64,000 nt of DNA from Saururus chinensis (GCA_035235625.1 CP141142.1:26670995-26734994); one strand, 5' to 3'; counted from the stretch's first letter, positions 1 to 13,950 are shown. Translations and numbers: made by a program. Notes: generated by a model from the sequence alone, not told the origin.

Positions 1-2359
1 TGGGGAGGTGTAACTTCACGGTCAAATCAGCGGCTCCTCAATAGAGCTAGAACTCAGGAAAGCATTCTGAACCCTATCTTGCTCATCTATAAGCCAGGAT
101 TCCGAATGACTATCCCAAACCCTATTAGTCCCTTCTAGACTAAGGTTTACAACTCAAAACATGCCATCGGTTCATCAACCAAGGCAAATCGCCAGGTCAA
201 AGGCTTTGTTCACTGTATGAACTAGTCCCGCACTCTCTGAGGTATTTTAGTCTTTATCTTGATTAGGTGTTCTTACCCAATCCAAAGCTATCAAACCCCA
301 AATAATTATTCTTTCAATAATTTTCAACTAGTGATAAATTACTATCACAACATCAATATCAAAAATTGAAACAAAGAACAACATAAACAATCAGAACTAC
401 ACATGTCCAAGCATATCATAATATCAATAATAGAATTCATTAATGATATAAGAATCATTCGAGCTCTCGTGCCCTAACCCTCCTTGGGTTATCTTAATAA
501 ATCTTTATTAAATTGGTCGAAATGCGCCTAAGGGCATTAGAATAATTATCCAACATTGGATACAGTCCTCTCTGCACTCGGGTATGTCTTTAACCTCTCA
601 AAATGTTTCAGTATTACATTGGCCTGTTAATAGCATCTATGCGAATATGGGCCAGTTTGCATAGGGGTAGTTCTGTCATTTGGTTTAAGGCCTTAATGAT
701 ATCCAATGGGTCTAAAATTCAACTCAAGGGTACTACTGGCCTTCATGGACTTTGTGTAATTTTCTTGACATGTAACGGGGTCATGAACCCCTTGAACCGA
801 CCCAGGTTTGCTTAATGGTTTACTATAAACCCTAAGGACAAAAGGGTCAATTATCCACTCACTGGGATTTTTTCTCAATAAGTGGTTTAGCCCATAATTA
901 GTTTACATATTAAACTATCACTGAGAATTTTTCTACTTTTTAGATCAACTCATAGGCCTTTGAACCGGAGCCTCTAAAACAGGTAAGTGATTTCACATGA
1001 TAACTTAACTACCAGGGGTAAAAAGGTCATTTCACAATCTCTGGGATTTTTCCCCAAGCTGAAACTCGGTCAGAATAATCCCAAACCTCTCCAGATACAT
1101 GAATATTTTTATAGAATTTATTTGACACTTTTAGCCCCTTGAACCGGACCCGGTTCACTCCCTTCTCTCTTCTTTTCTTTTTTTTTTTAAAAAAAACTCG
1201 GCCCGGACCGGGTCGGTTTGGGTCGACAACCCGCAGCGCGGGTCGTCTTCCCCGCGTCCGGCCAGAGGCGTTTCGGCCTCTGGCGGCGCCGCCACCCCCG
1301 CGGCGGAGGTTTGGGCGGCACACAGACCCCGGATCGCCGGAGCACGGCGGAACCGACAAGATCGGTCCCGCTGCCGTCCGGTGTCCGGCCGGCGGCCAAA
1401 AAGCTGGCCCCTTTTTCGTCTTTTTTTTTTTTAAACTGGCGGCAATGCCGCCGCGGCCGGAGCCAGCGCGGCCCAGGCCGGTGCGTCCGGGGCCGTCGTG
1501 GCCTGGGCCGGCACGGCCGGGACCGGTGCGGCCACGGCCGGCATGGCCTCGGCCAGTGCGGCCAGCGGCAGCGTCTCGCTGTCTGTTTTTCTTTTTTTTT
1601 TTTCTCGCGCGACGACCAAACGGCTTGCAGCGGCAGTTTCACTGCCGCCGCCAAGGCCGCCGGAGTCGGGGCTTCTGTGGCCAGAGCCACGGTCGCCACG
1701 GCGAGGGCCAGCGGCCCCCTTTCTAGGATGATTCCGGCCATTGAAAATACTGTTCACTAATCACGTGAACAGTTTTTGCAGAAATTTGCAGAAATTACTA
1801 TAACTTTTATTAAAATTAATTAACGACGTCTTTGTCCATCTCAATTCGAAATCTTACCTCTAAGGTCGAGTTGTTGTCGATCCACTACCGCCAACGCCTC
1901 ATCGGAGTTTCGCCGGAAAATTTGCTTTCCTTCACTGGCCAAAAAGCTCCCCCAATCGGGCAAAAAGACCCCTATAAAAGCCCTTATTAATTCTATTTAT
2001 AGGCATGGGATTAGGAGCCCTAATCCCAAGAGAAATTGAGTCCCAAAAACCCAATTTCGGAATGCTAAATAATCGGGCCCTCAAAACGACTTAAACGGCC
2101 CAGTTGCACGTTTAATTCGGGTAAACGGGCCCTGCACGATATATTCAACTTCAGACGGTCGTTTCTCCCTCATCCGGACTCCGATTCGCGCGTTCTTGGT
2201 GGCATTTCGAAGCTCTTTCCGTCTACTTTCTAATAGAATTAGTTTCAGCCCCAAATTATATCTAGGGAGAAAGTTATTCTAATAAGAATGTCAATAGGTC
2301 AAACACCATAATTTCCACGTATTTAAATTTCGAAACCCGGGAAAATTAGGGATATTACA
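1..2359 (-). repeat. LTR of an unidentified LTR retrotransposon, left end outside window
   Basis: Read on the minus strand, this block begins TGTAATATCCC at 2359, the TG start typical of plant LTRs. A TATA box (cctataaatag on the minus strand, 1993-2003) follows about 360 bases in, as expected for an LTR promoter. The downstream part contains a very GC-rich island (1187-1741). No partner LTR or primer-binding site is visible because the sequence runs off the left edge. It abuts a different LTR fragment at 2360, so it probably inserted into that older LTR. Orientation and right boundary are seen; family is not determined. Confidence 0.5.
1187..1741. other. GC-rich low-complexity island with T tracts
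   Basis: The base composition jumps to mostly G and C, with degenerate repeats built on GGCCGG/GCGGCC. Three runs of T (about 1168-1190, 1422-1434 and 1587-1603) interrupt it. Long open frames exist on both strands, but they encode only proline/arginine/alanine-rich strings with no domain. They follow from the composition and are not called as genes. The island lies inside the LTR running from the left edge. Confidence 0.6.
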
Positions 2360-3605
2360 CCCGCCCTCATAGGGCCACAAAAGCATAAAGGATAGAAATT
2401 GCCCATGATATTCCACATGTGTGTGCCATAGCCAAATATGAGGGGTATCCAAAAATTTAGAAGACCCAAAACATCTGAAATCCACAAATCATTCAAAATA
2501 TCATCAAATCAATCATTCTTTTATCGAACATAAATTCTTTTCATAGTAATATATAATATCTCATAAAATGTGCCATTAGGAATCCTCCACATGACACCCT
2601 TGTTAATGATATAATTGTGGGCTTAGCCCCAAAAGAATTTCTTTAAAACTAAACAATATGATCATATAGTCATAAATCAAAACTTCTTACCCTCTTTCCT
2701 TCAAGTCCGAGAACATTTCCTTCTCTAGAGCCAAGTTAATCAAAGTCTCTCCTTGTCTAAGATCGAGGCAAGCGGAGCCTCTTCTCATCCAAGGTTGAGG
2801 CAAGTAGAGCCCCTCCTTGTATAGGGTCTAATCCACTGGATCCTCTCCTCATTTAGGGTCCAATCGAGTAGTGCCTCTCCTTGTCCACGGTCGAGGCAAG
2901 GGGAGCCTCTCCTCATTCTGGATCTTTCCCTTCATAGCCCTCTCTCTTCCCTTTGGAGTTCTCTCTCTTACCCCAATGTTTTTCCCTCTCTAGGATACTC
3001 AACTCGTAAAAAATACCCTTCCATTGCATAGAAAATGTTTGAATTCGCTAAAAATGCCTCTTGAATAGACGAAACTGGACTTAAAATGACTCAGAAAGTA
3101 GAAAAACTCCTCCCGAACTGCGCCACATAGCATGCGGGCTAGTTGTGTATCACAAGGCCACACCGCATGGGACGGGCATGCAGTGTGCATCGCACATGGT
3201 GCACTATTACTGATGCTAGCCATTGCATTAGCCTTTCCTCTTTTTATTATCATTTTAATCATTTTAAATTTCAAATTTCAAAAGGTGATAACTTTCTACC
3301 TCAAAATTAGATTAACACATTCTTGGTACCATTGAGCTTGTATTAATAAGCTCTACAAGACTAGAATATGGCTAGGTTATCCCACACATTTTAAGTAAGT
3401 TTTTCCTTTGTGGTACACTTTCTAAGGTCATAACTTTCAATCCCAACCTTCTTTTCTCACGTTCTTCGACTCAATACACTTATTTTTTCGAGATCTAGCC
3501 ACATAAGGGAGTTCCACCCCTCTATTCTATCTAATGTCCCTTAATAAATAAACAATTATTACTAACCCCTCATGTTAAATATAATTGGAAAAATGGGGCA
3601 TTACA
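2360..3605 (-). repeat. Partial LTR ending at 3605
   Basis: The segment ends in ...ggggcattaca at 3605, which on the minus strand is the start TGTAATGCCCC also seen in the solo LTR at 4176-6256. It shares short motifs with the LTR of the Tekay-like element (catagggcc..., ...ttccacatgtgtg). From about 2741 to 2915 there is a degenerate tandem array of roughly 32 bp, with units ending gagcctct/gtgcctct. The left part is cut off by the LTR ending at 2359, which suggests one LTR inserted into another. Confidence 0.45.
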
Positions 3606-4170
3606 AATGAATACTTGTTTCTTATACTAAATGAATTATCTTATAAAGCCCAACAATCACATGGTTAGAGCTACTTACCTGATGCTTTTTATGAACCCCA
3701 AATAATTTCTTTCGATTATATTATGTTACCTGATGCTTTTAACAATAGGATAGATATAGATATGGCTGTCTTATTGAGAAATTTGTGAAAAAAAATTAGA
3801 TGGCAATAGCCACCTCATTGATTTTCATTTAAAAATGTTGCAATTATGTTTTGCATACTGCCTATTCATAATAAACAATTGACCTGCCACCTTTCATTTT
3901 AAAATGTTTGTGTCCAAACCAAATCAGCTCATTTTAAAAGCTGAAATTTCTTTAAAGGAGGGATGGCAAAGCATACCATTTAAAACAATACAGACAACTA
4001 GTCTGGCTAAATGTAGAAATGAAATTCCAGCAACTAGGATTACTTACTTGGTGGTTTAAAATAAAAAATTGCATCATCAAAAGTGAACTTCGCCCCTATT
4101 AGGCAAACCACCTGATAGATATTCCAAAGCAGAGAGAACTCCTTACTGGCTAGTGTGTAAACAATCAACA
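3606..4170. other. AT-rich interval, nothing recognised
   Basis: This is ordinary AT-rich sequence between two LTR pieces. No convincing open frame, RNA gene or terminal repeat was seen. It is the pre-insertion flank of the solo LTR that follows. Confidence 0.5.
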
Positions 4171-4175
4171 CCAAA

Positions 4176-6256
4176 TGTAATGCCCCAACCCGAGCCGGGG
4201 CCCAAAAAATCTCTAATAAATTTTTTCTTTCCATTAAGCCAAGAATTATCATTTGTGTGTGAGAGGTACAACGTTCATCTACGCACTACAAAGCTTCAAA
4301 GTTTCCCAGTACGTAGACTTAGGCTATAAGAATCATTTACACATGACGAAGCTTCATAATTCATCTCGTGTAATCAGAATAAAACTTATAATTATAATTA
4401 ATTTGGATTGGGCTAACGTTGTCTTGTCATTTGTTGCCTACATACGTATTGGATAATATTCACAATACGATTGGATCTTAACATAGTTCTACCTAACGGC
4501 TTTAATATATCAAGCATCACAAAATTATATATGTTGAAGTATGTACATACTAATATTCAATTGAATTCATACTAAAATTTGTAATCTATTGGAGACAAGC
4601 GAAAGTTAATAAATCAACGAAATCGCACATCTCGCTCTACTACAGAGCGGGATGAAGCACATACACATGTCTTGCTCTATCACTGAGCCGAGACTGAACA
4701 ACACACACCACACGTCTTGCTCTATCCTAGAGCAAGACGGAACATAACAAGTCACATCAAAGCATAGCATATTAGAACACAAAGGATCAAAGCATAACAT
4801 AACACTTCATATCATATCAGATAATGCATAACAAAGTAATTCAAATCATAACATATTAAATCATAACAATTTATATATCTTAATTGGTACATTATTATCA
4901 CTAATTCAAGATGTGTAAGCGTACAAATAATTTAACATCCTAAGTTAACTACGTAAGATGGATACATATTCTCATACAAAAGATCAGGTATACTTACCAA
5001 GAGAAGACATCAGAAGCGGCAGTGTTTAGAGCAATTCATCTCTTCAGAGCGTCCTCCTTTCATATGCGGATATGGCGAGTAGAATCTCCTTTGAAGTACA
5101 TGGATGTTGCTTCCCTTAACTATGGGATGTTCCTTACTTTCGGTACTCAGAACTGACGGATAGGACATCCTCTTTTCGGAGACATCTTTCTCCTTCCGTG
5201 CTTGTGAACTATGGATGGAGTATCCCTTTAGCTCAGGGATGACTCTCTTACTAGGTGGCGGAGGACAAAGCCTCCCTGACTCCAAATTGCTTCTCTCATT
5301 GTGACCTCGCAACTACGAACAAAACCTCGTCTAATTCGTAGCCCATTTTTCATTCTCCGGTTCTTGAGAATGACGGGTAGGGCCTCTCCTTATATCGGGG
5401 CATTTACTCCTCATACACTCGCTAACTTAGAGAATGGACCCCTCCATTTCATAGAACACACTCGATCTAGTCAATAACTCCTCTTGAACGGACTAAATTG
5501 GCGTTATGACAGTTAGAAACGGAGAAGAAGTTCTCCATGCTTAAGGACAATGGGCAGAACTTCTCTTTGTCTTGGGGAGTTTTCTCCTTATACGGTCTCC
5601 AACTCAAAGAAAGGACTGCTCCATTGCATAGAGCACACTCGATTTACTTAAGAACACCTCTTCAACAACCTTAATTAGACTCAGAATGCTCAGAAATGGA
5701 GAAGAAGAAGGTCTTCCTAAAAAACGCAAGAAATGGGTTATTTATAGATCCCCGGTGCGCCAAAACTGTGGCACCGTGCTGCCAAATTCGGCAGCGCATG
5801 CAATTCGCGACGTACACTATTTCAACTGTGTACCCGCGGTTTCATGGGTGTGCATCCTGCCATGGCAGTCGCATGCATGCCATGTTTCTTTTTCTTTTTT
5901 ATTTTATTTATATATTCAAAACTTCAAATGTGTGTAACTTCCTACCCTGGATTTGGATTTGCACGTTCTTGGTACTGTTGGACTTGTATTGATGAGCCCT
6001 TTGATACTAACCCACTTAAAGTAGTATATCATGCTATTTTTAAGTGCATACCGCCTATTTTCCACGCTTCTTGAGGTCGTAAATTCCGTTTCTGACTTCT
6101 GCATTACTAGTAATTGCAATTTGTTATGCTCATTTCTTCGAGCTCTACTCATATACGGAGGTTTCAACCTTTTAAATCCTCTAAGACTTATTAAAATGTT
6201 ATCTAATTACTTCTAACCTTGAGGGCTAAATGTAATTAGAAAATCAGGGTGTTACA
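4176..6256 (-). repeat. Solo LTR with perfect 5-bp target duplication
   Basis: The block begins tgtaatgcccc and ends ...agggtgttaca, and is flanked on both sides by CCAAA (4171-4175 and 6257-6261). No internal region is present, so this is a solo LTR left by recombination between the two ends of an LTR retrotransposon. A minus-strand TATA box (ctataaataa) lies near 5738-5748, so the parent element ran on the minus strand. Two diverged copies of a roughly 170-bp internal unit lie near 5371-5700. It is clearly related to the solo LTR at 40498-42410, sharing the cgagccrgggcc start and the tctacgcactac motif. Confidence 0.85.
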
Positions 6257-6261
6257 CCAAA

Positions 6262-6938
6262 CAAGTTCAAGCAATGTACCACAAAAGGCAAAAGAAAGTT
6301 GCAACATTTTGGCTCTTGACATATAATTTGGCAAACTAGTGGAGTGATGGCTAGGACAATGGCAATTTTTTTTATTCCTTTCGCACTCAAACTCTCAACT
6401 TTTTGGTTGTCAGCAGACCTTTTTGTTAATGGGAATCAAAACTAAAATTCCTTTTGACTGGTAATGTTTTGAGCTTTTGGTTTTATGGTTTTTAGTCGAA
6501 CAATCTTGGAATCAACTCTGTATATTTGCTAAGGAATTAATTAAAGGAAGGAGTTGAATAGGCATATTATCTATTTATTTTAAGCTATGTAGTTCAAGGC
6601 TACTGTACTCATGATGTAGTTGGTGTTTTCCACTAACCTTGTTTTTTTATCTTATCTATATGCATTTGAGTAAAGTAGTTAATGTTCTATCTCACTATAT
6701 TTAAATTCACAAAATCAAAGTTTGTTTTAAATTTGATGTCATACTTACAAAATAGAAAGTTCAATTTCAAAATTTGTATTGCATCGATTGTAACACTTGC
6801 AAAACAAAATTTTAAATTTGGTGTAACACAATTAGAACAAGATTCAAGATTTATTTCAATATAAAATCAGGATTCAAATAAAATCACTATATATTTATAA
6901 AGCATTTTCCTCTTACATACAGAGAAAAATCTCTGCTA
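6262..6938. other. AT-rich interval, nothing recognised
   Basis: This continues the pre-insertion sequence seen at 3606-4170 on the other side of the solo LTR. It is AT-rich with short open frames of unremarkable composition. No gene or element is called. Confidence 0.45.
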
Positions 6939-6943
6939 CCATT

Positions 6944-8257
6944 TGTCACACCCAGATCCAAAAATAGGTCCAAACCGGGGGTTCAGTTTCATAAAAATTA
7001 AAATGAGACGAACCAATAGTGGTGGACTCCTATGCGAGAGTAGTAGCATGCCTCTACGCACTACAAAGCTTTAGCGCTCTGTTGCACATAGGCTAGAACA
7101 AACATTATTTTATAATTAATTTGTATCACGCCAACATTGTCTTACCATTGGTTGCCTACGTATGTATTGGATAACATACACGATGTCATTCTAATATGAT
7201 CTTATTCGAACATAATTCTTCCTAATAGTTATTACATCTATTAGGATTCACAAAGTTATATACATTAAAATATGTATATACTTATATCCGAATAAATCAT
7301 TTGGAGAACAAAAATCTCATAAATCATCACAATCAATTGGAAGCCTAATAAATCAGCAGAATCGCACATCCTACTCAATCAAAAAGAGGAGCAAAACATA
7401 CAACAAAGCATATTAGATCTTATCATATCCCATTAGATCATATCAGATTTCATCCAACCATATCAGATCATAACAAAAATCATTTCGAGAACAAAAATCT
7501 CGTAAATCATCGGAGTCAATTGGAAGCCTAATAAATCAATAAAATCACACATCCCACTCAATCACAGAGAGGAGCAGAACACACAACAAAGTAGATTAGA
7601 TCTTATCAGATCCCATTAGATCATATCAGATATCATCAACCATATCAGATGATAACATATCATAACAGAGCACATCAAAGTAGATATGATCAAAACAGAG
7701 TATATCAAAGCAGATTGAATCAAAACATATCAGAACCCATCATATCATAGCGAATCATATATCTTGATTCACATATTAATATTGCTAAATAAAATATTTT
7801 TGCATATAAATCAAATAAAATTAGACAGTCAAAAATGCTTACTCCGCTGTAGTTCCAAAAGTCGTGATGTTTGGTGTTACTTGTTTACTTTGGGCGTCCT
7901 CCCCTTCAGGTCTAGAGATGGCAGCAAAACCTTCTCTAGCTCCGGAACATTTATTAGGTGGTGGGCATCACCTCTTTTTCACTTGGGACATTAATCTCTC
8001 TATAGCCCGAAGGTGGCAGACATAACTTCCCCTTAACCTAATATTTTTCTCTCCACGCGCCCATAGGCGATGGACATACTTTTCCCTTATTTGGAGACTT
8101 TCTGTTTTCAGAACTTGTAGGTTACGGAAAAAACCTCCCCTTAACCCGGGGTTGTTTCTCACATTGTATGGCCCTTCGGTGGACAACAGAGTCTCCCTTA
8201 CTCTGGACCACTTTCCTCGTTCTAGCCTAAAGAAAGGTAATGAAGCCCCATCTTACT
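6944..8257 (-). repeat. Third LTR of the 4176 family, left part, split by Athila
   Basis: This begins tgtcacacccagatcc and shares the ctacgcactacaaagctt block, the ggttgcctacgta block and the downstream cttcccc/ggcagac region with the solo LTR at 4176-6256. It contains a duplicated segment of roughly 190 bp (about 7296-7460 and 7482-7640), recognisable by the shared ggagaacaaaaatctc/cgtaaatcatc and ggaagcctaataaatca blocks. It is interrupted at 8257 by the Athila element, and the same LTR resumes at 17642. Confidence 0.6.
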
Positions 8258-9614
8258 TGATGCATTGAAATAATGCTTAATTAAATATTTTTAAATTTTG
8301 AATTACAATCCTATTTTGTGTTAATTTATTACTTATTTGGGCTATTTATGTTTTAAATAAGCTAATTGGACCATAAATGAGTTTACATGTCTAAATAGGC
8401 TTCAACAGGATCCAACTGGAAGAGGAAGTAAAACTCAACTACTCAAAACTATTTAAAAGTCAAGAATGGGCTCTTAATGGTTTTGGACCCATTGGATTTG
8501 AGATTTGCATCAAGAGAACTAAATTAGGAAAGAAGCTAATTTAGACAGATTGACACAACCTTAGTAGTTCGACCATATCTTTCTATGCATAATTCAGATG
8601 GATACGATTCTAGTAGCATTGGAAAGAAGACTTTCGTGGCTATCATCATTATTTCAAGAAGAAATTCTAAATTCCAAAGATTCATTAGTAAAATTTGGCA
8701 TGAAAAGGGACAACTAGTTAACTAACCTAAGGCTAGCAGATGAAGAATATTTTCATTAATTGTGATTGATACACATAAGGAAAGATAATGAAGCTGATTT
8801 GATAACTAAAGGAAGAATGAAAGGTACTTATTTGCTAAATAAATTATTGACTTATTTAATTAATTTTGAATATAATCATTGCTAAAGAAGCAACCAATCA
8901 GGCAATTAATCAGGATGCAATCTAGAGATATGATTTAATTTTCCCCTTTGAAGCAACCCCTTCTACTCCTATAAATAGAGGGGTGGACATGGTAGAGGCA
9001 TCATTTTCTCCTCTTTGGAGCACTCTTCTCATATATTTCTTCTCTTCTTTTGTATTTTTGTTAGTTTTGTTATAATGACTTTCTAAGCTCTCAAGCTAAG
9101 GCTAGAAATGAAGCTTGTACTTGATGTTTAATGGCTACTTTGATTCAAGCAAGTTCTTTATCATTTTAAATTGATGTTCCATATTTAAAGAGTTTATAAT
9201 CTATATAATTATTTGATTCGGCATTGACGAAAGGCACGCCAAATGCTTATAATTTCCTGTGATTATATACTTAATGCTTTTACATAGTAAACAATCAATT
9301 ACTATTGTTCTATTTCAAAGTTCTTTAAAAAATAAATTATCCAATTGGGACAAATTTTTATTTGATCTTAATTGAGTTATCATTTAAATTAAATATACAT
9401 TAAAGATTTTTTACAAGTGGATTTCCAATGCCTTAGCACTTTCTCTTTGATTGTCTCTTATTCTCTATTTTACCTTCTTCATTCTATTCTCTTCGTAATA
9501 GTTTTCTTTGCCACATAAGGCTTTCCCTGTGGATCATCCTTGTTTACTATAGTTGACAAGTAAAAAAAAATCTGAACTAAACTACTTTACTGTCTTGATT
9601 TGAACGTATCAACA
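8258..9614 (+). repeat. Athila 5' LTR
   Basis: It starts TGATGCATTG and ends ...GTATCAACA, matching the copy at 16252-17636. A TATA box (ctataaatagag) lies near 8971-8982. The length of about 1.36 kb is normal for this lineage. Confidence 0.93.
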
Positions 9615-10024
9615 AATTGGGATCATTGCCGGGGATTGCAACCTGTAACAAGAATCCGTTACAAAAAAAAACCTCACTCTAACTTTAGTAATTCTCTAAC
9701 TTTTATTTTTGTACACTAACTCTTTAAATTTAGTCATTTACTTTATTTCATTTATTTTTAGTACTTAAATTCTGTAATTTTTTTTTTAAGACCGGAGGCA
9801 CTACCTACGTTACTACCAAAAAAATTTTGGGATGAAAAATGTACCTTGATAGTGCCTTTGGCCTTATTTTACAATTTAAATTTTTTCTATTAACTTCTAA
9901 CTCTCTAGCTTTTTATATTTTGTTATTTAATTTCTACACTTTTACTTTTGTTTGTTACTAAAAATAAAAAAATTGTTGTTGCATGTTTACATGGGTGCGT
10001 GATAATTCTGGACGATTATGAAGA

Positions 10025-11200
10025 GTGAACAAATCTTTTAAAAATTCTCTTTCTTTTAATATAGTGGAGGATCTAAGAACTAATGAGGAACTAAGAAGTG
10101 ATAATGGGGATAATAATGCACAAAATGTTCAAGTAAAAACCTTGCGTGATTATTTACAACCAACTAGATCAAGTTCTCCTTCTTGTATGATTTTTCCAAC
10201 TAATGTGGGTGGTTTTGAACTCAAGCTAGGTGCAATTCAATTACTACCCAAATTTTATGGCCTACATTCAGAAAAGCCCATATTTGCATTTAAAAGAGTT
10301 TGAAGAGGTTTTTTTCAACTTTGCCAAACCAAAATGTTTTAAATGATGTTATTAGATTAAAGGAAAAAGGAAAAAATTGGTTGAATTCTTTGAAGCCAAG
10401 ATCCATTCGAATATGGCAAGAAATGCAAAGAGAATTTTTGAAAAGGTTTCTTCCCACCCATAGAACTAATACACTTAGAAAAAACATCATAAATTTTTTA
10501 CAAAAAGAAAATGAGGCTTTCTTTCAATGTTGAGAGAGATTTAAAGAACTTTTATTGTTGTGCTCACATCATGGATATGAAACATGACGTACAATTAGTT
10601 TCTTTTATAATAGTTTGACTTCTCAAATAGGGCAATTTGTTGAAATGATGTGTAATAAAGAGTTTTTGAGTAAAGAACCTGAGGAAGCATGAGACTATTT
10701 TGATGTGTTGGCTGAAAATACTCAATCATGGAAAGATTTTAATGAATTTGAAAGTGGTAATAAGACAAAATCTAATGTGGCAACTAAGGGGGCATGTACC
10801 TTCTTAAAGAAGAGGATGATGTAAAAGCAAAAATTACAAGTTGAACTAGAAAAGTTGAGGCTATGAAAATTAATAGGAAAAACATGTCTAAAGCTTCTCA
10901 TAAAATACAAGATATTTGTAGTATATGTGAGAGTGATGGACACCAAACACAGGATTGTCCAACAATCCCTGCTTTTCAAGAGGTGTTACATACTTAAGCA
11001 AATGCTATGACTACCTACAAAAGACCTTTTTCTTTGCCTTATTCTGAAACTTATACTCATAATTAGAGAAATCATCCTAACTTTAGTTGGAGAAATGAAT
11101 CAAATGTGCAGGTACCTTCTTCTTCAAATTATGCTCCACCACATAAGAAGATTCTTAAAAACACATTGCAAATATTCATGCAAAGTCAAGCAACAATTAA
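10025..11200 (+). pseudogene. Athila gag remnant
   Basis: Reading frames here carry the Athila-type capsid signature: a stretch resembling K-W-L-N-S-L-x-P-R-S-I followed by E-F-L-K-R-F-L-P-T-H-R, and a later zinc-knuckle-like C-x2-C-...-H-...-C block near 10918-10962. Gag would form the particle that packages the element's RNA. The region is decayed and is treated as a fossil. Confidence 0.75.
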
Positions 11201-11382
11201 CAATCAAACAATGTAAGTCATTAATGACTTGAAGATTTCTATCACTCAATTGACCACAACTTTGAGCACTAAAAAAAAGGGAAGTTTCCTCTCAACCACA
11301 ACCAAATCTTAAAGGTCAATTTGTAATTGAAAATTTAAATTCTTCAAGTTCAGAAGAAGAGCATGCTTAGTCCATCACCACT

Positions 11383-12556
11383 TTGAGAAATGAAAAAGTC
11401 ATTAACAAAGACATTCCAATGATTGAACGTAAGGAGTCTTTGAATTCTAAACATGATGATGAACTTGACAACTTTGATTGTTTTTCTCCTATTCCTCCTC
11501 ATTTTCCTCAAAGATTACAATCTTCTTCTAAATTGGTGCAAAATGGTGACATTTTTGAAATTTTCAAACAAGTGAAGATTATAATTCCTCTCTTAGATGC
11601 CATTAAACAAATTCCAATTTATACAAAATTTTTGAAAGACATTTGTACAATTAAGCATAAGCTAAATGTACAAAAGAAGGCGTTTTTAACAGAACAAGTA
11701 AGTGCAATTCTACAACAAAATACCCCACCAAAATATAAAGATCCTAGTTGTCCAACCATATCTTGTATAATTGGGAATTATAGAATTGAAAAAGCTTTGC
11801 TTGATCTTGGCGCAAGTGTTAATCTCTTACCTTATTCTATTTATGAACAATTGGGACTTGGTGAATTAAAGCCCAGAAGCATTACACTTTGCAGATTGCT
11901 TAGTTAAAACAACAAGAGGAATTGTTGAGGATGTGCTAGTACAAGTAGAAAAACTTTACGTTCCTATTGATTTTATTATTTTGGACACACAACTAGTTTT
12001 GAATACTTGTACTCAAATTCTTGTCATATTAGGCCGCCCATTTCTTGCTACTTCTAATGCTCTTATTAATTGTAAAAAAGGTGTTATGAAGCTTTCTTTT
12101 GGTAATATGACTTTGGAATTGAACATTTTTAATATTTGCAAACAACCAGGAGATGATGATGAGGATGTGCATGAAGTGAATCTTATAGAAAGTCTTATTG
12201 ATGACATGACTACTATTTCTTCATTTTTTGACCCTCTTGAAGCCTATTTCTCTTATTTTAATTTTGATGATGATGCTATGATCAATGATGTAAATGCCTT
12301 ATTAGAGTTAACTCCATTATTACATGCCAAGAAGTGGAAGGCACGATTTGCGGAATTACCTCCTTCTAATAGTGCTCCTCTCCCCTCAAGTATCCAACCA
12401 CCTAAACTAGACTTGAAACCTCTCCCTATTGAACTTAAATATGCTTATCTTGGTGAGAGAGAGACATTTCTTGTTGTTGTCTCTTCAAAGTTAGATAATG
12501 AGCAGGAACACAAGTTGCTCAAAGTCCTTAGAAATTACAAGAATGCCATTGGGTAG
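11383..12556 (+). pseudogene. Athila protease-region remnant
   Basis: The frames contain the aspartic-protease core in its lineage-typical form LLDLGASVNLLPYS, preceded by the conserved KLNVQKKAFLTEQVSAIL block. The GRPFLATSNALI motif follows. Both blocks are characteristic of Athila polyproteins. The stretch after 12200 is the linker leading into reverse transcriptase. Confidence 0.8.
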
Positions 12557-12630
12557 ACCATTGATGATATCAAGGGGATTAGTCCCCTGATTTGCACACA
12601 TAGGATCTTCATGGAAGAAAATGCAAACAT

Positions 12631-13950
12631 GTGAGACAAATGCAAAGGAGGTTAAACCCCAATATGAAAGAGGTAGTGAGAGCAAAAGCCCTAAAATTAT
12701 TGGATGTGGGTATCATTTACCCCATTTTTTATAGTCCATGGGTGAGTCTCACCCAAGTTGTCCCCAAAAAGCCTGGAGTGACAGTGGTAAAGAATGCTAA
12801 TGATGAGTTAATTCCCACTAAAGTCACCATCGGTTGGCAGATGTGCATAGATTATAGGAAATTGAATTCCGTCACTAGGAAAGACCACTTCCCCTTGCCG
12901 TTCATGGACCAAATCCTAGAAAGGGTGGTCGGTCATAAATTTTATTGTTTTCTAGATAGATATTTAAGATATAATCAAATTGAGATTGCACTTGAAGATC
13001 AAGAAAAAACAACCTTTACATATCCATTCGGTACCTTTGCATATCGAAGGATGCTATTTGGATTATGTAATGCTCCTGCCACATTCTAAAGGTGCATGAT
13101 GAGCATCTTTAGTGACATGGTGGAGCTCGGTTTTTAGAAGTTTTTATGGATGACTTCTATGTTTTTGGTGATTCTTTTGATGACTGTCTTAATAACTTAA
13201 AAAAAGTTTTGGTGCGATGTAAAGAGAAAAATCTAGTTTTAAATTGGGAAAAGTGTCATTTTATAGTTACTACTGAAATAGTACTTGGTCACATTGTTTC
13301 TATGCAGAGAATTCAAGTGGACAAGGCAAAAATTGAAGTAATTACTACTTTGCCTAGTCCAAAGTCAATAAAAGATGTTAGATCCTTTTTAGGGCATGTC
13401 GGTTTTTATAGAAGATTTATCAAGAATTTTAGTGTTATATCTAGACCATTATGTAATCTTCTATCTAAAGAACATTCTTTTGAGTGGTCGGATGCATGTG
13501 AAGATGTTTTCACAAAGCTTAAGAATATGTTAATGTCTGCACCCATCATGCAGCCCCCAGATTGGACCTTTCCTTTTGAAATTATGTGTGATGCAAGTGA
13601 TTATGCTGTTAGGGCTGTTTTAGGGCAATGGAAAGATATAAAACCTTGCAAAATTCATTATGAAAGTAAAACTTTAAATAGTGACCAAATGAACTTCTCC
13701 ACCACTGAAAAAGAACTTCTTGTTGTAGTATTTGCACTCGAAAAATTTAGATCATATTTGATTGGCTCTCAGATTATCATTTTTACTGCCATGCAGCTTT
13801 GAAGTACCTTTTGAGTAAACAAGATACGAAGCCCAGATTGCTCCGGTGGATACTCCTACTCCAAGAGTTTGATCTCACAATCAAAGACAAGAAGGGAGTA
13901 CTGAATGTGGTGGCAGATCATCTTTCAAGATTGAAATTTTTTGATTCTTT
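12631..13950 (+). pseudogene. Athila reverse transcriptase and RNase H remnant
   Basis: The reverse transcriptase blocks MCIDYRKLN, the LPFMDQILERV region, FGLCNAPATF and the catalytic MDDF can be read in order. They are followed by the KCHF/LGHIVS connection, VRSFLGHVGFYRRFI, and an RNase H with FEIMCDASDYAV and the STTEKELLVVVFA block. This order and wording are those of plant Athila polymerase. The region is broken. Confidence 0.88.

Noticed and set aside
1027-1757. Long overlapping frames in the GC-rich island
   Set aside because: They are proline/arginine/alanine-rich strings on both strands explained by composition; no conserved domain.
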